Assembly (NCBI RefSeq): GCF_016725325.1
Contig: NZ_CP068083.1
Coordinates: 4,402,001 to 4,466,000, forward strand
Source: Sphingobacterium spiritivorum
Lineage (GTDB): Bacteria; Bacteroidota; Bacteroidia; Sphingobacteriales; Sphingobacteriaceae
DNA: 64,000 nucleotides
Direction of reading: 5' to 3'
Of the stretch, positions 19,559 through 27,516 are shown one piece after another. The first letter of the stretch is position 1, and every line of letters starts with the position of its first letter. The notes under the pieces are model-generated. The model worked only from the letters and a program-made list of their open reading frames with translations. It was not told the DNA's origin and ran no database searches. The translations under genes were made by a program, and so were the position numbers.

Positions 19559-20634
19559 TGAACAAAATTGGAGATATAAATTTTAAAGAAATCAAACGTA
19601 TTTCGCCAAGCCAGTTTTATTCAATGAAAAATTGTGCTTACAAATCTTTATTGGCAGAAGCATTTGATAAGAAGCCTTTACTTCCGCTTTCGCCTAATGC
19701 CTATTTCGGTACAATATTGCACAAAATACTTGAATTGATTACAAAAGGAATTGTAAAAAATGAAGATGATTTTAATACGGAGTTTGATAAGCAATTGAAA
19801 ATTGTTGAAGATGATTTGCAGGAAAATGGTTTTGGATTTTTCGTTCCACTCCAAAAGAAGTTAAGAAATTTCGGTCTAAAAAAAATCCAATTAAAAAAAC
19901 ATTTAAGAAACAAACCTAAACAACAAACGAATTTAGGTGTCGTAAATTTTTATTCTGAAAGATGGTTTGAATCTGAGGATAAATTGATTGGAGGGAAAGT
20001 TGATTTAATAATTGAGAATAACGATAATATAGAAATTATAGACTTTAAAACCGGAGCGATTACACAAGATTGTTTAGATGATGAGGGAGAGTTATATTCT
20101 GATGTAAAAGAAGAATACAAAGAGCAACTTAAAATTTATGCCTATTTGTATTTTGAAAAAACGAATAGGTTTCCAACGAGTTTAAGCTTAGTTGATTTAG
20201 CAAATCAACAGTTTATGGTTGCGTTTTCCGAAGAAGAATGTAAAATAATCTATGACGAAGCAAAAAAACTTTTAAAGGCAACGAATAACTGTATAAGTAC
20301 AAAATCATTTTCAGTTACTCTAACAGAAGTAAACTGCAAGTATTGTTTATATAGGCCAGCCTGTTCTTTTTTTGTCAGAAAACTTGAAACTGATTTTTCA
20401 TTCAATGATGTTTTCGGCGAAATTAAAGACGTAAAGAAATTCCAAAATGGAAATGTTAGTGTGTTTTTACAAAATGGAACAAAACAATTAACCATAAAAA
20501 ACTTTAATTCTGAAAAATTTGACGAATTAAGCGATAAAATAAAGAAAAAAATAAGTATTTACAATTTGAGAAAAGAATCAACAGATTTTGTCTATTCTGT
20601 TACCGACACGACAATGATTTATGAACAAATTTAA
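19555..20634 (+). CDS. RecB/AddB-like PD-(D/E)XK nuclease with Fe-S-type cysteines
   Basis: About 359 aa from ATG 19555, chosen because it overlaps the helicase stop as ATGA; a longer frame from 19528 is possible. It shows the RecB-family core: SPSQFYSMKNCAYK, GTILHKILE (the conserved His), GGKVDLI (D150) and IDFKTG (D163, K165), then a Gln-containing QLKIYAYLY helix. Cysteines C27, C261, C264 and C270 (one N-terminal, then C-x2-C-x5-C) match the 4Fe-4S clasp of AddB, Dna2 and Cas4. It should be an active nuclease acting on DNA opened by the helicase. Whether it corresponds to a known Druantia gene cannot be decided by eye. Confidence 0.8.
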   Translation: MMNKIGDINFKEIKRISPSQFYSMKNCAYKSLLAEAFDKKPLLPLSPNAYFGTILHKILELITKGIVKNEDDFNTEFDKQLKIVEDDLQENGFGFFVPLQKKLRNFGLKKIQLKKHLRNKPKQQTNLGVVNFYSERWFESEDKLIGGKVDLIIENNDNIEIIDFKTGAITQDCLDDEGELYSDVKEEYKEQLKIYAYLYFEKTNRFPTSLSLVDLANQQFMVAFSEEECKIIYDEAKKLLKATNNCISTKSFSVTLTEVNCKYCLYRPACSFFVRKLETDFSFNDVFGEIKDVKKFQNGNVSVFLQNGTKQLTIKNFNSEKFDELSDKIKKKISIYNLRKESTDFVYSVTDTTMIYEQI

Positions 20635-21781
20635 CGAACATAAAATTCCCGTTCTCTCCTTTTATTCCGGGGGAGGATTTATGGATATGGGCTTTGAGAA
20701 AGCTGGTTTTGAAATTGTTTGGACGAATGAGTTCGATAAAGTGTTTGCAAAACTTCATGCAGCTGGAATTACTTCATGGAGAAAATCTCGAGGAAATGGA
20801 ATTAAAGCAGAAATTTTTAATACGAAATCAATTACTGACGTAAAATCAAACGAAATAATCAAAGAAGCATTTCCTAATGGAAAACCAGAACATTTTGGAA
20901 TAATTGGTGGTCCACCTTGCCAAGACTTTAGTATGAATGGTTCGCGAAAAGGTTTTGAGGGAGAGAGAGGTAAACTTACGATTGTTTTTTTTGATAAGAT
21001 TTTGGAATTGAAACCTACCTTTTTCGTGATGGAAAATGTAACAGGTTTAACAAAAAGGAAAGAAACAAAGGAATTTTTGCAAGCGCTGTTGAAAAGAATC
21101 GAGAACGAATATTACGTCGACCATGCGAAGTTAAACTCATTGGATTTTGGTGTTCCTCAACACCGAGAAAGAATTTTTTTTGTTGGAATTAGAAAAGAAT
21201 TTCTTGATGGAAAAATTGTTGAACAAGGTTCTTTTGGTAAATGGTTCCCTTTTCCAATAAATGAAAAATATCAAAATGCTTTAACCAAATATAATTGGGG
21301 CAAACAAGTTGAATTTGGTGCGCCCGTGATTAAATCTAAAGATGTGCCAATTGAGCTGTGTGTTGAAAAATGTCTTGTGCCACAAAACCAGATAAATTTG
21401 ACTCCTAACGCAAATGAATTTTTCAATTTGCACGTGAGCGAAGAGAAATTATGTGCAATTAACGAAGGTGAAACAAATAGGCCCTCCTTTAAGCGTCTTC
21501 ACCGTTTCAAATATAGCCCTACAACTTGTTACGGTAATAATGAAGTTCATTTACACCCTTACGAGCACAGACGTTTGTCTGTACGTGAAGCATTGAGGAT
21601 ACAAGGAGTGCCTGATGAATACGTTTTACCGGAGGAATTACCCTTGACAAAGAAATTCAAGATGATAGGAAACGGTGTCCCTGTTCCGCTCGCAGAGGCT
21701 GTTGCGGATGCGGTATTGGAGTTTATTTATAAGAACATAATCAAAATGAAAGTGATCGATCAAAGTTTTAGAAATATCTAA
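20621..21781 (+). CDS. C5-cytosine DNA methyltransferase (DruM-like)
   Basis: A 386-aa Dcm-type methyltransferase. Motif I is FYSGGGFMDMGFE (14-26), motif IV is GGPPCQDFS with catalytic C100, motif VI is MENV (137-140), motif VIII is QHRERIFFVG (180-189), and motif X is GNGVPVPLAEAV near the C-terminus; all are intact. It overlaps the nuclease gene by 14 bp and ends the operon. In type II Druantia a cytosine methyltransferase (DruM) belongs to the system, presumably marking self DNA; an ordinary type II restriction pair is less likely because it is fused by overlaps to the DruE operon. Target site unknown. Confidence 0.88.
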   Translation: MNKFNEHKIPVLSFYSGGGFMDMGFEKAGFEIVWTNEFDKVFAKLHAAGITSWRKSRGNGIKAEIFNTKSITDVKSNEIIKEAFPNGKPEHFGIIGGPPCQDFSMNGSRKGFEGERGKLTIVFFDKILELKPTFFVMENVTGLTKRKETKEFLQALLKRIENEYYVDHAKLNSLDFGVPQHRERIFFVGIRKEFLDGKIVEQGSFGKWFPFPINEKYQNALTKYNWGKQVEFGAPVIKSKDVPIELCVEKCLVPQNQINLTPNANEFFNLHVSEEKLCAINEGETNRPSFKRLHRFKYSPTTCYGNNEVHLHPYEHRRLSVREALRIQGVPDEYVLPEELPLTKKFKMIGNGVPVPLAEAVADAVLEFIYKNIIKMKVIDQSFRNI

Positions 21782-21944
21782 CTTGAAACTCTTTGTGCAT
21801 GTGACAACTATAATGTTAGAAAAGCATAAACGAGAAGAAAACCGTAACAAATACGTAACGGAGCAAAATTTTGTGATTTCAAAATTTGTTCATATATTGC
21901 TTCTGTAAAGCAGAAATGGCATTTTTCAACCATTTCCAAGTTAT

Positions 21945-22000
21945 ATGACCATCAGACTCATAATCTTTTGGTCCCTGGTTCGAGCCCAGGTGGGCGCACA
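21945..22000 (+). other. 3' tRNA fragment (CAU anticodon): probable ICE attachment site
   Basis: The sequence reads as the 3' part of a Met/Ile2-type tRNA. CTCATAA at 21957-21963 is a CAU anticodon loop. A T-arm follows (CCTGG TTCGAGC CCAGG, 21974-21990), then an acceptor strand TGGGCGC and ACA. No D-arm or matching 5' acceptor GCGCCCA lies upstream, and the anticodon stem is imperfect, so this is not a functional gene. Elements that integrate into tRNA genes leave such a 3' copy at one end. It lies 165 bp past the methyltransferase, just before core-like genes. Confidence 0.7.
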
Positions 22001-22001
22001 G

Positions 22002-22030
22002 AAATCCTCATAGCAATATGGGGATTTTTT
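22002..22030 (+). terminator. Terminator attached to the tRNA fragment
   Basis: AATCCTCATA at 22003-22012 pairs with TATGGGGATT at 22017-22026 (with G-T pairs), followed by T residues. It would originally have ended the tRNA transcript. A near copy follows the fucosidase operon at 26470-26498. Confidence 0.75.
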
Positions 22031-22072
22031 GGTTTATACAGGTTTTGATAGTATAGATTTTTACTCAGCTTT

Positions 22073-22951
22073 CTATTGGTCTGTTAATAGTTTTTTATAT
22101 TCCTTTGGTGTGATACCCTTAATAGATTTGAAAGATTTCGTGAAATTGGTAAGCGATTTGAAACCGCAGGAATAGGCTAATTCACCTACTCTTAAGTCAT
22201 TTGTTTTCATTAATTTACAAGCATGACCAACTCTTACCTCATTAATGAATGTGACAAAGGTTTTCTGTGTTCTTTTTTTAAAATATCTGCAAAAAGCCTG
22301 TTTATTCATATTGATTAGCTCTGCAGCTTGATCCAACGAAATTTCATTAGAAAAATTATCGAATACATAACGTAAAATCTTATCTATCCGATCATTATCC
22401 TTAAGCTGAAAGCTATTTGCATATCCGGGACTGGAAAGTAATTGAAAATCAGAACAATGACATATAAGGTTGAGAATTTCCAGCAACAACATCATTCTTT
22501 TGAATTCATCATTGACCTGTACCATTTTCAAAAGAAGTACTTTCACCTCCTTTTTTGTTTCACTACCGAACTTTACGCCACGTTTTCCTCTCTGAAAAAA
22601 CTGCTTAAGCTTTTGTATACTCGATGGTTCTTTGAATATTTCAAGAATTTTGTCGGGATGTAAAAAGAGAGAAGCTGATTTCGCTCTCAATCCCGTAATA
22701 TCAGAATTAAAGTATTCATTATTGTTGTGCCATACATGCGGAAGATTGGATCCTATAAATATCAATTCATCACGACCGAAATCATCGATACTATCTCCAA
22801 TCATTACACGTCCCTCACTTTCCACAAGATACACCAGCTGGCACTCTTCATGAAAATGGAAATCGGTAGAAAAATAAGGTTCATCGACTACCTTTATTCC
22901 ATACATGTCATTGATTCTGGTGTCGAGGATCTTAGAGAATACGGGTTTCAT
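22073..22951 (-). CDS. AraC-family regulator with cupin sensor domain (fucosidase block)
   Basis: A 292-aa regulator. The N-terminal half is a cupin-like ligand domain (HFHEECQLVYLVESEGRV, NLPHVWHNN). The C-terminal 100 residues hold the two helix-turn-helix motifs of AraC/XylS, with SLDQAAELINMNKQAFCRYF and GELAYSCGFKSLTNFTKSFK. It is divergent from two GH29 genes and shares their 328-bp control region (22952-23279), so it probably activates them in response to a sugar such as fucose. It closely resembles the AraC protein at 59287-60153 in layout and motif wording. Confidence 0.88.
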   Translation of the reverse strand: MKPVFSKILDTRINDMYGIKVVDEPYFSTDFHFHEECQLVYLVESEGRVMIGDSIDDFGRDELIFIGSNLPHVWHNNNEYFNSDITGLRAKSASLFLHPDKILEIFKEPSSIQKLKQFFQRGKRGVKFGSETKKEVKVLLLKMVQVNDEFKRMMLLLEILNLICHCSDFQLLSSPGYANSFQLKDNDRIDKILRYVFDNFSNEISLDQAAELINMNKQAFCRYFKKRTQKTFVTFINEVRVGHACKLMKTNDLRVGELAYSCGFKSLTNFTKSFKSIKGITPKEYKKLLTDQ

Positions 22952-23033
22952 TCCATCATTGATTAGTCTATCTAAAATATAAAAATCAACTTAATTATCA
23001 AAAAAACAGCATGTATAGGCAAATCCGATCAAT

Positions 23034-23065
23034 ATAGTACATGTTTCAGATAGTACATGTTTCAG
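23034..23065. promoter_or_regulatory. Tandem 16-bp direct repeat, candidate AraC operator
   Basis: ATAGTACATGTTTCAG occurs twice back to back (23034-23049 and 23050-23065) without mismatch. Related ACATG-containing words lie nearby (CATGTATAGG near 23010, TATACATGTC near 23113). Tandem repeats near a divergent AraC gene are typical of AraC-type binding sites. Confidence 0.55.
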
Positions 23066-23141
23066 GCAGTTGAAAAATATGAGATACTATACTTAGCATA
23101 TCAGCTGGCTAATATACATGTCAATTTGGTCAATAGACGAC

Positions 23142-23172
23142 TTGTTATGGGGTGATTCCAGTAATAACTTTG
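23142..23172 (+). promoter_or_regulatory. Bacteroidota-type promoter of the fucosidase genes
   Basis: TAACTTTG at 23165-23172 fits the TAnnTTTG -7 consensus, and TTG at 23142-23144 lies 20 bp upstream in the -33 place. The leader to the ATG at 23280 would be about 100 nt. The repeat at 23034-23065 sits some 75 bp farther upstream, as for an activator site. Confidence 0.55.
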
Positions 23173-23279
23173 TTAGTAACGAATTATAAACTATGTAAAT
23201 GCGAGTGTCAAATTACACAGGTGTATATCTGATAACTTAAACACCTTAATAAAAATGCGTTTACAATAAAAAAATCACT

Positions 23280-24623
23280 ATGAAGATTAACAAAATTTGG
23301 GCTGTTCTTCTATTGCTATTGAATTTCGGGGAACTGCATACTCAAATCGAGGCGCAGGAGAATAAAAATGTATACAAAAGAAATCCTGTAGTTACAAAAA
23401 CTATAAATGAATACATGGACATGAGCCTGGGTATGTTTATACACTGGGGGCCGGTTAGTCTACGAGGGACAGAGATCGGTTGGTCCAGAGACAAAGAGGT
23501 TTCTAAAGCGGATTACGATAGTTTGTATAAAGAATTTGATCCGGTACTTTTCAATGCGGATTCGATCGTCCGGCTAGCCAAAAATGCCGGAATGAAATAC
23601 CTTACAATTACAGCCCGACATCATGATGGATTCTGTCTTTGGCCTACTAAATTCACTGATTACAATATACAAAACACACCTTTTAGGAAAGATATTGTCG
23701 GGGCATTAAATGAAGCCTGCAAAAAGCAAGGAATCAAATTTTGTATCTATTACAGTATTTTAGATTGGTGGCATCCGGAATACCCGATTCATTCTGCACA
23801 TAACCAGACAATTGACCCTAAGGCCGATATGAGCAAATATTTCACCTATATGAAAAATCAGCTCAAAGAATTGATTACAGCCTATGATCCCTACATGCTC
23901 TGGTTTGACGGAGGTTGGGAGTCTCCCTGGACAAACGCCATGGGAACAGAACTTTATACGTATCTCAAAGCGCTTAAACCAAATCTTATTGTCAACAACA
24001 GGCTTGGAAAAGAAATTGCAGGAACGGAAAATAAGGAGATCAATTTCAATGATATGATAGGTGATTTTGACACACCTGAACAAGTAGTTGGAAGAATGAA
24101 CATGGAAGTTCCCTGGGAAAGTTGTTTTACGATCTGCAATCAATGGTCCTGGAAACCTAACGATAAAATGAAAACCTTAAATGAGAGTTTGCGTATCCTA
24201 TCGAAGACTATTGGAGGCAATGGTAATCTTTTATTAAATATAGGTCCGATGCCTGACGGAAGGATTGAAGCAAGGCAGATTCTTCGCCTTACAGAAATTG
24301 GAAACTGGATCAGAACTAATCAGGAAGCGGTTTATGAAACAAAGGGCGGTCCCTATTATCCAAATGATGAATATGCTTCAACCAGAAAAGGCAATAAAAT
24401 ATTTTTGCATATTCTGAATACGGAATTAAAAAGTCTTGAGCTGCCAAATATTCCCGGAAGAAAAATTTTAAATGTACGTACTATAGACGGAAATAATATA
24501 GAAACAGAAAAAGGAAGAGATACGTATACGCTAAAGCTTCCTGAAAAGTTACAAAGCAAAACAATCTATGTTGTCGTTGTGGAGTTGGATGCCGAAACGG
24601 AAAATCTGGCATTACTGAAATAA
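23280..24623 (+). CDS. GH29 alpha-L-fucosidase (447 aa)
   Basis: A secreted glycosidase that releases L-fucose from glycan ends. A Sec signal peptide covers about residues 1-26 (cleavage near IEAQ). The GH29 barrel shows FIHWGPVSLRG, the TARHHDGFCLWPTKFTDYN segment and LWFDGGWE with the nucleophile at D210. The short C-terminal beta region (from about 345) fits the family. It lies 24 bp before a second GH29 gene and is divergent from an AraC regulator. GH29 specificity (alpha-1,2, 1,3, 1,4 or 1,6) cannot be read from sequence by eye. Confidence 0.92.
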   Translation: MKINKIWAVLLLLLNFGELHTQIEAQENKNVYKRNPVVTKTINEYMDMSLGMFIHWGPVSLRGTEIGWSRDKEVSKADYDSLYKEFDPVLFNADSIVRLAKNAGMKYLTITARHHDGFCLWPTKFTDYNIQNTPFRKDIVGALNEACKKQGIKFCIYYSILDWWHPEYPIHSAHNQTIDPKADMSKYFTYMKNQLKELITAYDPYMLWFDGGWESPWTNAMGTELYTYLKALKPNLIVNNRLGKEIAGTENKEINFNDMIGDFDTPEQVVGRMNMEVPWESCFTICNQWSWKPNDKMKTLNESLRILSKTIGGNGNLLLNIGPMPDGRIEARQILRLTEIGNWIRTNQEAVYETKGGPYYPNDEYASTRKGNKIFLHILNTELKSLELPNIPGRKILNVRTIDGNNIETEKGRDTYTLKLPEKLQSKTIYVVVVELDAETENLALLK

Positions 24624-24647
24624 TATGCTCATCACAAACGTTTTATT

Positions 24648-26420
24648 ATGAAAATCAATTATATCCGTTTATTAACACTGTATTTCTCCCTTCACATAAC
24701 CTTACTTTTCGGGCAGCAGCCTAAAATGAATGAAATGTGGAAAGGTCAGGCCCATAACAAAGAAATAAATGCAGAACGTGGCAAAATTTTTAAGGAAGGT
24801 CGATATGCAATGTTCATTCATTTCGGTTACTATTCTCATCTTGGAAACAAATGGGATGGTAAGACTTATTACGGAATTGGGGAATGGATGATGAATGAGA
24901 ATATGGCCAATCTGACACCTGAACAATATAAATCACGTGTGAAGGAGTTTAATCCCACGTCCTTCAATGCAGATAGCATTGCCTCATTGGCTAAGGCCGC
25001 AGGTATGAAATACATTATCATTACCAGTAAACATCACGATGGATTTGCAATGTTTCATGCCAGATCAACAAAGTTTAATATCGTAGATGCGACTCCGTAT
25101 AAGAGAGATATTATGAAAGAACTCTCGTTAGCATGTCAAAAAGCTGGGTTAGGGTTTGGCTTCTATTATTCTCAATATCAGGATTGGACAACCCCCGGCG
25201 GAAATGGTGGACCGGATAAATATGAAAATGGTCAAGCGGCTACTTTTGATGATTATTTTAATAAGCGATGCCTTCCCGATATTCAACAGATTACAACTGA
25301 ATATGGAGCGTTAGCATTGGTATGGTTTGATACTCCTGGCGGAATCGAAAAGAAATATGTCGATAAGCTGGTAGAAGTGGTTCATCATAATCAGCCTAAA
25401 GCATTAGTGTCAGGACGTGTAGGACACGGACTAGGTGACTATAGTACTTTGGGTGACATGGAGGTTCCAAAGAAAAATGTTGATGGTCTCTGGGAGTCTG
25501 TAGATGTAACAAATGATTCGTGGGGATATGCCTGGTATGATAATAACTGGAAAACTCCCAAACAAATTTTGATCAATACCCTTTCAACTGTTGCAAGAGG
25601 CGGTAATTATATGCTGAATATCGGACTTGGGCCTAAAGGAGAAGTCCTGCCACAACCAAGAGAAGCGCTTGTTTCATCCGGAAACTGGATCAAAAATTAT
25701 CCGCAGATTGTATATCAGGGAGGGCGATCTCCCTGGGATCATGCAATCTCCTGGGGCGATGCCATAACACGAGGAAATACACTTTCTCTACTGGTTTATA
25801 ACTGGCCATCTACCGGCAAGTTGTTTGTACCTCATCTGAACAACAAAATAAACGCAGTAAAGCTTCTTAAAGGCCAGATTACAAATTCTCTCCAATATAC
25901 CGTACAACCCGGATTTATTGAAATTGACATTCCGGTAGCGTCTCCGGAAAAGCTTGTGTCTGTAATTGAACTGGAATTGGATAGCCCGGCTAAGGGATCC
26001 TCTATGTTATCAATTGATCCGCAACAGCAAACTACACTGGATGCTCTATTTGCGGAAGTAGCAGGCGCAGAGAAAACAGATGAGCACTGGATGGAAAAAT
26101 TTGGAGAATGGAAGCATGTAGACAGAATTAAAGACTGGTCAGCTGATAGTAAGGCTACCTGGAAAGTAAATGTTATCAAACCTGGATATTACCAGGTGTA
26201 TTTAAATTATACAGGTGAAGGCAGGTATGTCTGGAGGACAGAAAATACGGAACAGATTGTTCAGAATCAACAGAATTCTTCAAATGTTTATCAATGGTAC
26301 CCATTTGGGTGGATGCATTTTGACAAGCCGGGCGATTATGAAATCTCTGTATCACTTATTGAGGGCAACTTCGGAAAAGCAAGTCTGACAGGGTTTAAAC
26401 TGGAGCCGGTCAGCTTTTAA
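24648..26420 (+). CDS. GH29 alpha-L-fucosidase with C-terminal extension (590 aa)
   Basis: A second secreted GH29 enzyme, with a signal peptide at 1-23. It shows FIHFGYYSHLG, KHHDGFAMFHARSTKFNIVD and LVWFDTPGG with the likely nucleophile D228. After the barrel and its usual beta domain, an extra C-terminal region (about 455-590) rich in Trp, Tyr and Gly could bind carbohydrate. It differs enough from its neighbour (WFDTPGG against WFDGGWE) to suggest a different linkage preference. It is cotranscribed with the first fucosidase and is followed after 20 bp by the decayed tRNA-like repeat. Confidence 0.9.
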   Translation: MKINYIRLLTLYFSLHITLLFGQQPKMNEMWKGQAHNKEINAERGKIFKEGRYAMFIHFGYYSHLGNKWDGKTYYGIGEWMMNENMANLTPEQYKSRVKEFNPTSFNADSIASLAKAAGMKYIIITSKHHDGFAMFHARSTKFNIVDATPYKRDIMKELSLACQKAGLGFGFYYSQYQDWTTPGGNGGPDKYENGQAATFDDYFNKRCLPDIQQITTEYGALALVWFDTPGGIEKKYVDKLVEVVHHNQPKALVSGRVGHGLGDYSTLGDMEVPKKNVDGLWESVDVTNDSWGYAWYDNNWKTPKQILINTLSTVARGGNYMLNIGLGPKGEVLPQPREALVSSGNWIKNYPQIVYQGGRSPWDHAISWGDAITRGNTLSLLVYNWPSTGKLFVPHLNNKINAVKLLKGQITNSLQYTVQPGFIEIDIPVASPEKLVSVIELELDSPAKGSSMLSIDPQQQTTLDALFAEVAGAEKTDEHWMEKFGEWKHVDRIKDWSADSKATWKVNVIKPGYYQVYLNYTGEGRYVWRTENTEQIVQNQQNSSNVYQWYPFGWMHFDKPGDYEISVSLIEGNFGKASLTGFKLEPVSF

Positions 26421-26440
26421 AAAGCTTTCTGTATTTCATT

Positions 26441-26503
26441 CTCTGATTCGAATCAAGGTCGACACAAAAAAATCCTCATAGTTATGTGGGGATTTTTTGG
26501 ATT
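26441..26503. repeat. Decayed copy of the tRNA 3' end plus terminator
   Basis: This segment aligns without gaps to 21973-22035 (offset 4468); I count about 49 of 63 identical bases. The T-loop word TTCGA, AGGT, AAATCCTCATAG and GGGGATTTTTTGG are kept, while the T-stem no longer pairs and most differences are C-to-T or G-to-A type. The hairpin part (about 26470-26498) can still serve as terminator for the fucosidase operon. Two copies of a tRNA end flank the 4.4-kb fucosidase block. Confidence 0.65.
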
Positions 26504-26517
26504 TATCCCTCATGTAC

Positions 26518-27504
26518 TTACTCCGCCATTTTAAAATAAGTTTCTGTAAAGACCCCATCCTGTACTTTTTCGGAGTATGCTTTCACCCAGGATTTGTAAT
26601 AATAGGTCGCATACAGGATATTATTCTTTAAGCTGAATCTGGCGAAGGCTTTGCCTATCTGAGGAACTTCTTTCAGCCCGAAAGTTTCAGCTGTACCGTT
26701 ATCAAATTTGCAATCTACATCTCTTTCCCAGATCATTTCAAATTCGGTATCGCTGATCTTACGCACCGGGTAGAAATATACACACTGCCCATGGTATTCA
26801 AATGCCAGAGAACTTTCTCCTATATTCAGGGCTACTCTCCCGTTCTGCCATTTGTATCCGTAAAATTTTTGCTTTTCTCTATCGGGATTGGTTTTGTTGA
26901 AAAAATCAATGTGTACTATTTTCCAGCCAGCCCCTTCCCTTTCTACATCTATTCTGCATAAAGGCTCACCCTGACCACCATAATTCAGGTAAATATCCAT
27001 TGTTCCTTTGTTTTCGGATAGCTGTTTTACATTGAGAACAGTATATTCATCGGGTGGTTCCTGACTTTTGATCCAGTACATATAATAGAGATCTCCGCAA
27101 TAGGTATCATAGGTATACGCATCGGCATTTTCATAATCCTCAAAATTAACCGTACTTAAAAATAAATAGCACCCGTTTAGCCTTTTCTTTTCTTCCCTGA
27201 TAAATTTTTCCGAAACAGTACCAAGCAACCTGAGCGCTTTAAAATAAGTGGCTGTATCCAAAGAAGATTTTCCATTTTTATCCTTAACAACATCAATATA
27301 CTGGAAATTATTATTGAAATACCAATCGTAGAATGAGCTTCCACTTTTCTCTATTTCCTTCAACGGGTTGACTTCATTTTCTGTTTTAATACTGGTATCT
27401 GTAGTCTCCTGCTTTCCGGGCGGATTGGTAACACTTTTTTTGTGGCCTTCCTTGCAGGAAGTAATTATAAAGATGAATAACATAATTGCTAATAATTGCT
27501 TCAT
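26518..27504 (-). CDS. Lipoprotein of unknown function (328 aa)
   Basis: A short hydrophobic start followed by a lipobox-like ITSC (Cys at 17) indicates an envelope lipoprotein. The next 30 residues are polar linker. The rest is rich in Tyr, Phe and Lys (SFYDWYFNNNFQYIDVVKD) with no recognised domain; the style resembles DUF3828-like lipoproteins, unproven. It is last in a four-gene minus-strand operon, 12 bp after the YwqK-like gene. Confidence 0.6.
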   Translation of the reverse strand: MKQLLAIMLFIFIITSCKEGHKKSVTNPPGKQETTDTSIKTENEVNPLKEIEKSGSSFYDWYFNNNFQYIDVVKDKNGKSSLDTATYFKALRLLGTVSEKFIREEKKRLNGCYLFLSTVNFEDYENADAYTYDTYCGDLYYMYWIKSQEPPDEYTVLNVKQLSENKGTMDIYLNYGGQGEPLCRIDVEREGAGWKIVHIDFFNKTNPDREKQKFYGYKWQNGRVALNIGESSLAFEYHGQCVYFYPVRKISDTEFEMIWERDVDCKFDNGTAETFGLKEVPQIGKAFARFSLKNNILYATYYYKSWVKAYSEKVQDGVFTETYFKMAE

Positions 27505-27516
27505 AATAAGAACGAT

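Noticed and set aside
10692..21781. DISARM or BREX system
   Set aside because: DISARM has helicase (DrmA) and DUF1998 (DrmB) as separate genes plus a phospholipase D-type DrmC; here helicase and DUF1998 are one chain and no PLD gene exists. No PglZ, BrxC or BrxL is present for BREX.
20621..21781. Stand-alone type II restriction-modification pair with the nuclease gene
   Set aside because: The upstream nuclease is of the RecB/AddB type with Fe-S cysteines, not a restriction enzyme, and both genes are coupled to the DruE gene.
21930..22000. Intact tRNA gene
   Set aside because: There is no D-arm and no 5' acceptor strand matching TGGGCGC, and the anticodon stem is imperfect.
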